A DNA stretch of 64,000 nt. It comes from Endomychus coccineus. Lineage: Eukaryota; Arthropoda; Insecta; Coleoptera; Endomychidae. The position numbers and the translations under genes are program-made. Below, piece by piece: positions 23,985 to 32,142 of the stretch. The stretch covers positions 146,787,743-146,851,742 of the forward strand of contig OY294067.1 of NCBI GenBank assembly GCA_958510875.1. The letters are read 5' to 3'. How positions within the stretch are numbered: position 1 is the stretch's first letter; each line of letters opens with the position of its first letter. Under the pieces are notes generated by a model. That model was not told the DNA's origin. It made no database searches and was given only the letters and a program-made list of their open reading frames with translations.

Positions 23985-24815
23985 CAACATAGAACACCAG
24001 TAGTTCATTATCGAAACAATGAAACAAATTTCAAACAACTTCTTTATCCCGAATATTAAAGAACATGTCACCAATGTTATTAATCAATACAAAATTTGAA
24101 AAGTTAAGTACTATACGCGTCGATATTGGAAACAGAAAACTTCTTCAATGAACTAACTGAAATCTCAATGATACCGCCAGCCTTAAGTGCGATTTCCTTA
24201 CGAAATTACAAAAGACTGTATTCAGTTATACGAGACTATTGCAGTAATTAAAAGATATTACAAGAAGAAACAAGTCAAAACTATTACCACCTTTATTCCA
24301 TACCAATGGAGACCTCTGTCGATTACCGTACTATCATTCCTCAAACTAAATATCTTGCCATAAAAGAGATCTACTACAGTTTTTCTAACGAATATGAAGA
24401 AACTAAGACCTCAGAGTTCTTATTTCCAGCACAGAACGTACATCAAATAAATGAAGAAAGCCCGTGTGAAGTTCAACTGGCCCTAATGAAGTAAAGTAGC
24501 GATTCATCAAGAGAAATTCTCCGTTTCATCATGAGCATAGTGAATTATCAGCTATACAATTGGAATCAGTAAATTTGGATGAACTATCACCTCTGATACA
24601 TCAATCGGAGCATTCCAAAAACGAGTTAACAAATTTGCAAATACCGCAATTCCACAATTCAACTAGTACATAGACAGTTATACTGTATGTCATTCTAATC
24701 TTTATTATCACAACAATTATATGAAAGCAAGCCATAATTCGAATAAAGGAACAGGGATTCAATCTACAAGCAACGAACATCTGATAGAACAGATCAACAT
24801 GGAAAACTAATCATC
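23985..24815 (+). pseudogene. Second errantivirus env fragment, opposite orientation
   Basis: The plus-strand frame 24306-24494 contains VDYRTIIPQTKYLAI, SEFLFPAQNVHQ and SPCEVQLAL, matching the receptor-binding to fusion-subunit part of errantivirus env. Further on, about 24680-24720, a hydrophobic stretch (LYVILIFIITTII) fits the membrane anchor. It is on the strand opposite to the rest of the provirus, between the reverse transcriptase and integrase pieces. It is therefore a rearranged piece or part of a second element. Stops make it non-functional. Confidence 0.62.
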
Positions 24816-24817
24816 CG

Positions 24818-25125
24818 CTAGTTTCCAACTTGCCGTTTGAACTCGTAGTGTCCGTGTTCTTTGTTAAATGCGGTTTTCTCTGTATCATCTGGGTTCATCC
24901 CTACTTGGTGGAATCCAGAGGCTAGATCTGAAATTGTGGAATTCACGCTTTTCCCCAATCTATCACGAATATCAGTCATATTTGGGAGCGAATACTTGTC
25001 ATCGATAGTGATTTGGTTTAACTTCCTGTAATCAATAACCATTCCCATCTTGCTTTTTCGGTATCATCCAGAAAGGTGAGTTTCATAGTGAGGTAGAAGG
25101 TTGGAATATTTGTTGTTCCGGCATG
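24818..25125 (-). pseudogene. Ty3/gypsy reverse transcriptase, N-terminal part
   Basis: The minus-strand frame 24818-25048 has MVIDYRKLNQITIDDKYSLP, then DIRDRLGKSVNSTISDLASGFHQV, the classic gypsy RT start (domains 1-2) with the first catalytic region DL.SGFHQ. Just upstream, to 25125, a second frame carries QPSTSL and NSPFWMIPKKQDG-type residues, separated by a stop and a frame change. The YVDD catalytic box and RNase H are missing because the reverse-oriented env piece replaces them. Confidence 0.82.
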
Positions 25126-25228
25126 TCGTTTATCGGTTTTGTTACTTCGTTTTCATGAATTTATTGTGAAGGTTATTAGGGATTCGTTACTATTAGTAAT
25201 TGTAGTAGTGACTAAGTTCTCATGTACC

Positions 25229-26315
25229 GAACCTATAGTCCAGGCTATGGACCGGAAAAAAAAACAGTTCGAATTAAATTTTTTTTTTTTTGCATTAGGA
25301 GGTTCCCAGGATCATTCATACACCTTGAAACCTGTTGAGAACACCAACCCCACCCATTAGGGGCGAAAATGACCCGAAATCTCCAAGTCTTGAATTGTAT
25401 TTTCTACAAAAAAAGGTATTTTGGCATTTCGAGTCCACCTAGGAGGTTTTTTGGGTCACTGAACACGAATCCGTAGCCAGATTTACTTGCAATCCATCGT
25501 AGAGGTGGTCAAATCGACAGAATTGGCCAATTTTGCACCTCTTGTATGTTATTTTGCAATTTACGTCTTTCAGGCATTTTGAATGCACCAAGGAGGTTTT
25601 TTGGGTCGCTGATCACGAATCCGTAGCCACATTCACTTGCAATCCATCGTAGGGGTGATAAAATGGACAAAATTGGGTAATTTTGCACCCTCATACGTTA
25701 TTTTGCAATTTACCTGTTTTTGGAATTTCGAATGCACCAAGAGGGTTTTTTGGGTCGCTGAATACGATTCCGAAGCCATGATTCACTCCGAAGTAATTTT
25801 AAAATGTAAAAATAATAAAAATTTGGAAGCGTGTCAAATTAGCCATTTTGTTATATTTCCCACCTCTACGATGAAATTCGAGTAAATTTGACTTCAGAAT
25901 CGTATTCAGCGACCCAAAAAACCTACTTGGTGCATTCGAAATGCCTAAAATACGTACATTGTAAAATAACATATTAGGGGTGCAACATTGGCCCATTTTG
26001 TCGATTTTACCACGCCTACGATGGATTGCAAGTGAATCTGGCCACGGATTCATATTCAGCGAACCATAAAAAACCCTAGGTGCACTCGAAATGCCAAAAT
26101 ATCTTTTTTTGTAGAAAATGCAATTCAAGACTTGGAGATTTCGGGCCATTTTTACCCCGATGGGTGGGGTTGGGGTTCCCAAGAGGTTTCAAGGTGTATG
26201 AATGATTCTGAGAATCTCCTGAAGCTTATGCAAGAAAAATTTTTTGATTCGAACTTACATGTGTTCTTCTATATTATAGCTAAAATACCGGTTCAAAGCC
26301 TGGACTACTATAGCA
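25229..26315. mobile_element. Foldback element with repeat-bearing arms, ~1 kb
   Basis: Left arm (about 25268-25800) and right arm (about 25830-26251) are inverted copies. Each holds serial units of ~145 bp built from TTTGGCATTTCGAGT, CCAAGGAGGTTTTTTGGGTC, GAATCCGTAGCCA, TTGCAATCCATCGTAGG and GGCCAATTTTGCACC. Two and a half units run one way, then the inverse. The outer part has CCAACCCCACCCAT and TCATTCATACACCTTGAAACC on both sides. Weaker inverted similarity reaches 25229 and 26315 (GTCCAGGCT and CCGGT). The element has no coding frame. It sits between protease and reverse transcriptase of the provirus. Confidence 0.75.
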
Positions 26316-26566
26316 CTCAAGATTTCTACTGTCTCATGAATTCCTGTATAATTCATTATACAGGTATCGTTATTTGTATTCATAGATATTTGAATAATTT
26401 TTTCCACACTTGGTTCAACAGTTATTTTGAAAAATTTTGGGATCTGATTCTCGTCATATTGAATTTGGATGTCCATAATTTATTGTGCACAGTTCTTTAT
26501 GGCTCATGTGTATTTACGGCGTCAATATTTTTCAAATGGTTGGTTCCCATTGAGCCAACATTATTA

Positions 26567-26935
26567 CTATTGAAGTCGAAAATTTGAAGTTATCGGCAAG
26601 GGTGCGATTGCGACTGTATTATGTTGACTCATATGGTGTGCAAACTGGATTTGAAACGGCTCTTCATGTAGAAAGTTAGGATAGAGTTTTTGCGCCATTT
26701 CCGGGCTTATTACGGTTTCTGTGGATCCTGTATCTATTAATCTTGCATCAAATTCTGGGATGTATATGAATGGTAAATTTGATGCTTGTACGTTGTCCAA
26801 TTGTATTACGTTGAATTGTCTGGTTTCAATGTTGGATGAACATCCTGATGAGGGGGTTTCAGTTGAATGATATTCATAATCATTGAACTCTTCTTCTGTG
26901 TATATAGCATCATTTTGTTCCGTAGAGTAATACAT
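26567..26935 (-). pseudogene. Errantivirus-like aspartic protease region
   Basis: Minus-strand frame of 122 codons with IPEFDARLIDTGSTETVIS, the D-T-G-S catalytic motif of retroviral-type aspartic proteases followed by the usual small-residue turn. It continues with MAQKLYPNFLHEEPFQIQF. The preceding acidic tract (YSTEQNDAIYTEEEFNDYEY) is typical of the gag-pol junction in this class. A stop upstream at about 26970 separates it from the gag-like part. The domain looks complete, but the polyprotein around it is broken. Confidence 0.8.
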
Positions 26936-26949
26936 ATAAGAATCTACCG

Positions 26950-27530
26950 TGTACTCTTGTCCGCTAGGTATCTCTTAAAATTCGTCTTCATAGAACAGTT
27001 CCTCAGAAATAAACTAGGGTTTCTGAGTTTGTACTTGACGTGAGGGTGGTTCGAACGATTCCCTCGAAAAATTGTTGGAAGAAGTGTCCATGAGTGTAGG
27101 TTTAAAATTATTATTGTAATAGTTTGAGAATGCTGGACTGTTTCAAAACGTATTCAAATTATTGCTTGTGGTATAAAAGGTTTTGGCTGTTGAGGTTGTT
27201 GTGGTTTGAAATTGAAGGAAAGTTGTTGGAATAGTCTTGAAAATGGTTGTACAAAGGCTTAGTGAGAATTGTGGTTGAAAATGTTGTTTGCTTGAGGAGG
27301 GTTGAGAGGGGTGTTGTCCTCTGTGTTATAGATTATTTGTTTTTTTCTGGAAAGTTATGTTTTGTTGCTGCAGATAATACTGTTCTGTTCTTCGAAGTCT
27401 ATTTATTTTCTTCTCCTAGAACTTTTGCTAATGCTTTTTCGAGTGTGTTCGGTATTCTGAATAGGAATTCAATAGGCCAGTCGCTCAGCGTTTTAAAAAC
27501 GTTTTTTCCGTCATTTGAAAGTTAGGGGCT
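26950..27530 (-). pseudogene. Gag-like relic of the errantivirus
   Basis: On the minus strand, close to 27525, a stretch reads LSNDGKNVFKTLSDWP then FLFRIPNTLEKALAKVLGEE. This resembles the C-terminal capsid region of gypsy-class gag (with a TTLEKAI-type motif). Stops follow and the remainder is Gln/Asn-rich and unreadable. The assignment depends mainly on its position upstream of the protease. Confidence 0.45.
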
Positions 27531-27544
27531 GATTTATATAGATA

Positions 27545-28452
27545 TTGAGGCACCGAAAATTTTTGTGGGGCTAACCCCCCTCTGCTTCCCCCAGTTGCGA
27601 AAAACTGATTATAAATAGTTTTTTTTTGAATATTTTGAAAAGAACAACTGTAACCAAAAAAAGTCTAGTATGAAAGTTCCAGCTGTTATCAAAATGAACA
27701 ACGTGACACCTACTGCGCATGCGCGTCGAGATTCTTTTGGCCCTCGAAGTCAAATATGAAGCAAAACCTTGACAATTTCTTCATCGGTCCCAGGTTATGA
27801 TAGAGTAATGAAACCCAGCGCAAAAGTTGACCATACATGTTGTTAATCCATGATAATTTCTTTGAAGAAAATTTACTCAGAGCTTTAGAGCAAAGTGGGT
27901 TGAGGTAACGGAAAGAAACACTCGGGAAATAAGGAAATTTCGAGGAGTCACGTACAGACATAAAATGTTCCTATTCAAAATACCTATCGAATGATATATG
28001 TTAAACCAACTCTTACTTGTTCCTGTCCATTTTATGGACAATTGAAATTTTTTGACTATCCTAAAACTTGATTTTCAGAGACCTCATGAAAGTTATAGCA
28101 ACAAAACTCTGTTCATAAGAATACATTTTCAAATACCTTCATTTAAAGTCCAAGCTTATCAAAATCGATCACGCAGAACTTGAGATATGCAATATTAATG
28201 TTTTCGACCATAACCTCAAAGTTATTCAATTTTTTTTCCAATCTTCGGATTATTTTAAAGGAGACCCTTTTCCACATTCGAAATTCGAATTGAGACTTCC
28301 TCGGTATTATATTACCTACTTTTTCCGAACGTTGAAGTATTAATTTATAAGCGTAAGTTGGCGCATACGGTAATGTATACAGTACATGAGTTGCGCGAAT
28401 ATGAAATTTATTTCGCGTGCTTATCGTTTTATTTAGTTTTCATAATGAAATA
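27545..28452. repeat. Left arm of a ~905-bp inverted repeat pair
   Basis: This arm matches 42705-43608 in inverse over its whole length. Shared anchors include TTGAGGCACCG at the outer end, CAGTTGCGAAAAACTG, ATCAAAATGAACAAC, ACTGCGCATGCG, CATTTCATGGACA-type and GGTCCATAGTTGAG-like segments, GGGTCTCTGAAAA, and ATTTATAAGC...GCGCATACGGTA at the inner end. By eye the arms are around 75-80 percent similar. Together they enclose the LINE and the Polinton, so this is an older element (or inverted duplication) into which both inserted. No gene is seen in the arm. Confidence 0.75.
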
Positions 28453-29438
28453 CTCATTGTTCAGAAAGCTGAACAATGGCCTCCCTCAGGGTTCAGTACT
28501 TGCCCCATTGCTGTTCAACATTTACACCGCTGACCTATCTCGACAAAATCAAAAAAGTTTCCCCCATGCCGACGACTTGGCTATAGCATTTCGAGATAGA
28601 ACTAAGACAATAGAAGAGAGGGCCTCAAACGAAGATTTAATAACACTTGACGACTATTTCAAACGATTACCGATAAATAACGATGACGACTATGTCCCAA
28701 CATCAGCAAGACTGAGGCCTGCCTCTTTCACTTATCTAACCGCTATACGAACGACACTCTCAATATTACTTTTAACGGCAGGGTCATCAAACATAACAAT
28801 ACCCCTTTATTTACATGGGTGTAACACTCGACAGGACACTGACAAGTTCAGAGACCACCTTACAAATAAAGCCGCAAAAATAAAAACACGAAATAATATA
28901 ATGACTAAGCTAGCCGGAACGTCATGGGGTGCTACCGCGTCCACACTGCGAACTTATGCGTTGGCTTTGGTATTTTCTACGGCAGAATACTGTGCACCGG
29001 TATGGCTAACTAGCCCTCACACCAACAAAGTCGACGTCCAGCTGAATCAAACGATGAGAATAATAACCGGAACCATAAAATCAACTCCAGTGAGATGAGT
29101 CTGACATCGCTTCGCCGGATATACGACGCTCGGCAGCACTGGCTATAGAACATGGAGAAATCATGTCAAACGAGCGCCTACCTATCCATGAAGAAGCCCC
29201 ATACATCACACAAAGACTCCAACGGCTGAAATCCAGACATCCTCCTATCAGAACTGCCTCCGGAATAACTGATCAATACAATACGAAAGAGCAATGGAAA
29301 GGAAGATGGCTGCCCAAAACAGAATTTGACTACATCCAAATAACCAACCCTGAACTCGGCTTCAATGGCTCAGGCCTCCCACGTACCACTTGGTCGAAGT
29401 TGAACCGAATACGGACAGGACAGGGTAAGTGTGCCGAC
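28453..29438 (+). pseudogene. Jockey-type LINE ORF2, reverse transcriptase C-terminal part
   Basis: Plus-strand frames 28358-29098 and 29163-29438. The RT motif NNGLPQGSVLAPLLFNIYTADL is at about 28476-28540 and the catalytic box reads FPHADDLAIAF (usually F/YADD, so Tyr is His) at about 28560-28590. It then continues through the thumb-type region with LRTYALALVFSTAEYCAPVW and IITGTIKSTP. A frameshift near 29095 breaks it. The 5' end is truncated at the inner edge of the 905-bp inverted repeat. The ORF is cut at codon level by the Polinton insertion and resumes at 42089. Confidence 0.82.
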
Positions 29439-30634
29439 AGTAGATGTGCTAGGACAGTTCTCCCTCAAAATCACCCTTTTTTGCATGTGAATCTCCATAA
29501 GGAAATCTAAGGTTCAAATTGTCAGAAAACGGTCCATTCCAAGGTCATCCACAATCACGCATGCGCAGTCATGTCGATAGGGGTAGGTAGTCTATGGTTC
29601 TGGAAGTCTGTGAACTGGTCATATGTCTATGGTTCCCGAAGTCTGTGAACTAGTCATCTGTCTATGGTTCTTCCTTAACTATGATTGGGTCAAGTCTGTG
29701 AACTAACCATCTGTCTATGGATCTTCCTTAACTATGGACGGGGCAATCTGAAGTCTATGAATTAGGTATCTGATTACTCACATTCTACTGAAATGATTTT
29801 TCTACACACCGAGATTCGAACCTGGGAAATAAACTCTAAAGTTAGGCGGCTTAACCGCGAAGGTGGACTTGAACAATTTAATGCACTCCTACTGAAAATG
29901 GAATATTTTTCTACACACGGGAATCGAACCCGAGAAATGAAATCCAAAGCCAGCTCCTTAACCGCTCAGCTATGGAGGAATTGAGAACAAGCGATTTTAA
30001 TGTTGTAGATATAACCGCGGGGTATCCGGTCTGAGTGATAAGTGCGAGTATATTGCAGCCTATGTGGTACAGGTAGTTGTTTATACATGACGTCAGCCGT
30101 GTGGGTGTTTGAACACGAAGGGGGCGAAGTGTATGGCGCGGGGTCTACAGCGAGGTATGGTATGTGAGACTTCATAGCGCTAGCCATAGGGGTTTTGGAA
30201 GAGTTATGATGGGAGTGTTTGTACATAACGTCAGTCGTGGAGATGTTTGAACGTGTGGGGATGAAGTGTATGTCGCAGGATCTACAGCGAGGTATGACAT
30301 GTGAGACTTCATAGCGCTAGCCATAGGGGTTTTGAAAGAGTTATAATGGCGCTGTTTATGTATGCTGTCAGTCACATGATTTTTGAAAGAGGCGGGTATT
30401 CATCGGAGGTATCATGGGAGGGCTGCTGCTCCTTGAATGCATAGATGAAATGTTATATAGTATATAAATGATATCTTCTACATTTCTCAAAACGGAATGT
30501 TTATAAGGGGATTACTTTCATGACGTTTATTCAAAGTGTGATTCCAATCATCTTGAACATATAGATATGTGGATATTATTTTCAGTATACAAAAATGGGG
30601 TTGGGGGACTTCAAATAAGGTATGGAATGTGGGG
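29439..30634 (+). repeat. Left terminal inverted repeat of the Polinton-like element
   Basis: Matches 40878-42088 in inverse, nearly base for base over long stretches. Contents from the tip inward: serial ~40-65-bp units with GTCTATGGTTC and AAGTCTGTGAACTA (about 29595-29770), two tRNA-like units (about 29795-29985), then ~147-bp tandem units with TCTACAGCGAGGTATG (30000-30370). One difference between arms is a 16-bp segment near 29975-29990 (TCAATTCCTCCATAGC on the complementary strand) present here and absent on the right. Confidence 0.88.
29795..29985 (-). repeat. Pair of tRNA-like units with A and B boxes (left TIR)
   Basis: On the minus strand one unit reads TAGCTGAGCGGTTAAGG (A-box-like) and, about 40 bases on, GGGTTCGATTCCCGTGTGTAGA (B box). 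The second unit, about 118 bp downstream, has CGCGGTTAAGCCGCC and GGTTCGAATCTCGGTGTGTAGA. The acceptor stem does not pair, so these are not functional tRNA genes. They resemble tRNA-derived SINE heads or internal Pol III promoters. Inverse copies lie at about 41555-41735. Confidence 0.6.
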
Positions 30635-30753
30635 TTGTTTAAACATGACGTTAGTCGTGTGGTGGTGTCTGTCGCGGGGACCTACAACGAGGTATGGAAT
30701 GTGAGGTTATTTTTTGACGAGTGAGTGGTGTTTTATTGAACTGAAGATCCGGC
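30634..30753. other. Junction between left TIR and minisatellite
   Basis: A partial ~147-bp unit (GACGTTAGTCGTGTGG, CTACAACGAGGTATGG) continues here, followed by sequence without recognised content. Confidence 0.45.
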
Positions 30754-31280
30754 GACCATAGTTTACAAACGATGATGACGTCACTACTCTAAGCCAATGA
30801 CAGTAACTGATTCAATCCGGCGACCATCGTTCACGAACGATGATGACGTCACTACTCTAAGCCAATGACAGTAACTGATTCAATCCGGCGAACATCGTTC
30901 ACGAACGATGATGACGTCACTACTCTAAGCCAATGACAGTAACTGATTCAATCCGGCGACCATCGTTCACGAACGATGATGACGTCACTACTCTAAGCCA
31001 ATGACAGTAACTGATTCAATCCGGCGACCATCGTTCACGAACGATGATGACGTCACTACTCTAAGCCAATGACAGTAAGTGATTCAATCCGGCGACCATC
31101 GTTCACGAACGATGATGACGTCACTACTCTAAGCCAATGACAGTAACTGATTCAATCCGGCGACCATCGTTCACGAGCGATGATGACGTCACCACTCTAA
31201 GCCAATGACAGTAACTGATTCAATCTGGCGACCATAGTTTACGAACGATGATGACGTCATCATCGTTCACGAACTATGAT
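30754..31280 (+). repeat. 68-bp minisatellite, ~7.5 copies, with TGACGTCA palindromes
   Basis: The unit is 68 bp, measured between TCACTACTCTAAGCC occurrences at 30781, 30849 and 30917. Each unit has an imperfect palindrome ATCGTTCACGAACGAT and the perfect palindrome TGACGTCA. The copies are nearly identical except for the outer ones. A single copy of the palindromic part in inverse orientation survives near 40510-40535 at the other end of the element. TGACGTCA equals the CRE/ATF core, but binding is untested. Confidence 0.85.
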
Positions 31281-31349
31281 GGGCTAATGAGGAATAATAT
31301 GTGAATAATCATAATGATTGTAATACATTCATGCACATGTTTTATCGCA

Positions 31350-31590
31350 TGATTCGACACATGCTTTAACATTCAAACACATGTTTCAGTATTCAGATAC
31401 GTGTTTCAGACACGTGTTTCAACATTCAGACACGTGTTTCAGCATTCAGACACGTGTTCCAGACACGTGTTTCAACATTCAGACACGTGTTTCAACATTC
31501 AGACACGTGTTTCAGCATTCAGACACGTGTTTCAACATTCAGACACGTGTTTCAGACACGTGTTTCAATATTCAGACACGTGATTCCTTC
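31350..31590 (+). repeat. ~20-bp minisatellite with CACGTG palindromes
   Basis: About a dozen units of the form CACGTGTTTCAACATTCAGA, some shortened to CACGTGTTTCAGA. Each full unit carries the hexamer CACGTG (palindromic E-box). Outer units are degenerate (CACATGTTTTA). The peptide readable across it is an artefact of the 20-bp period. Confidence 0.85.
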
Positions 31591-31599
31591 GCGAGCACG

Positions 31600-32140
31600 A
31601 CTTTTACAAACCATATGTTAAAGCGTTTATATATACATACATACAGACAGTTACGTAAAAGTTATATTGATAAACACATTTCTATTTTCGCGGGTTTAAT
31701 CAATTTCAATGGAAACATATAAGCAAGGAGTTTTAATGGAGATCAAGTCCGTTTCCCAACCACCCAAGAGGTAGAACTTATGGCACGTTGCTTTTTTTTG
31801 ATAAAGTGGAAAGCATCCCCAGGAGGCCTACAAACCACGTGTGAGATGTATGAGAAATGGAATATCGATATTTATTATATCATTTATTCTGAAAAAAGCA
31901 CATTTTCATTTTGGGGGTATGATTTTGAGAAGTCAATCTTGCAGATCATCAACATGTTGGGCTGCATACATATATTTTCCTCCATCGTATATGGAACGTC
32001 AACCAATCACAAATCTGTACATGTCCTTCATATAAGCTGCTTACAATAGTTGTATAATTATATTAAATGTGCTCCAAAACTAATCAGGAATTATAAATCT
32101 CTATGATTGCAACTATATGTTAATATATTCAACTAATAAT
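31600..32140. other. Non-coding stretch 3' of the polymerase gene
   Basis: No gene is recognised. The block at about 31715-31795 (CCCAAGAGGTAGAACTTATG) is matched in inverse at about 40558-40640. Inverted similarity between the element's ends therefore continues beyond the 1.2-kb TIR, interrupted on this side by the expanded minisatellites. Confidence 0.55.
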
Positions 32141-32142
32141 CA

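Larger units (their letters stand above)
20430..27540 (-). mobile_element. Degraded errantivirus-like (Ty3/gypsy with env) provirus
   Basis: Minus-strand order from right to left: gag-like sequence (27.0-27.5 kb), aspartic protease (26.57-26.94 kb), reverse transcriptase start (24.82-25.13 kb), integrase (23.2-23.75 kb), env (20.88-21.42 kb), polypurine tract and LTR (about 20.8 kb). This order is that of insect errantiviruses. It is full of stops and is interrupted by a foldback element, a MITE and an env piece in the opposite orientation. The 5' LTR is not seen; the 905-bp inverted repeat at 27545 cuts it off. Confidence 0.8.

Noticed and set aside
24818..25048. One single gypsy element joining this RT with the integrase at 6.6-7.4 kb
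   Set aside because: An errantivirus integrase exists much closer at 23.2-23.75 kb on the same strand, so the two are separate elements.
27247..27525. 92-codon plus-strand frame
   Set aside because: Opposite to gag-like sequence of the provirus; no resemblance to known proteins.
29900..29985. Functional tRNA gene
   Set aside because: A and B boxes are good but the acceptor stem does not pair and no standard anticodon arm forms.
29966..30375. Paired frames with KTPMASAMKSH in both TIRs
   Set aside because: They come from the ~147-bp tandem unit of the TIR and have no domain.
30754..31280. CRISPR array
   Set aside because: Units are tandem without unique spacers and the window is eukaryotic.
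31381..31722. A 113-codon frame rich in FRHVFQHSDT repeats
   Set aside because: It is the translation of a 20-bp minisatellite, readable in several frames.
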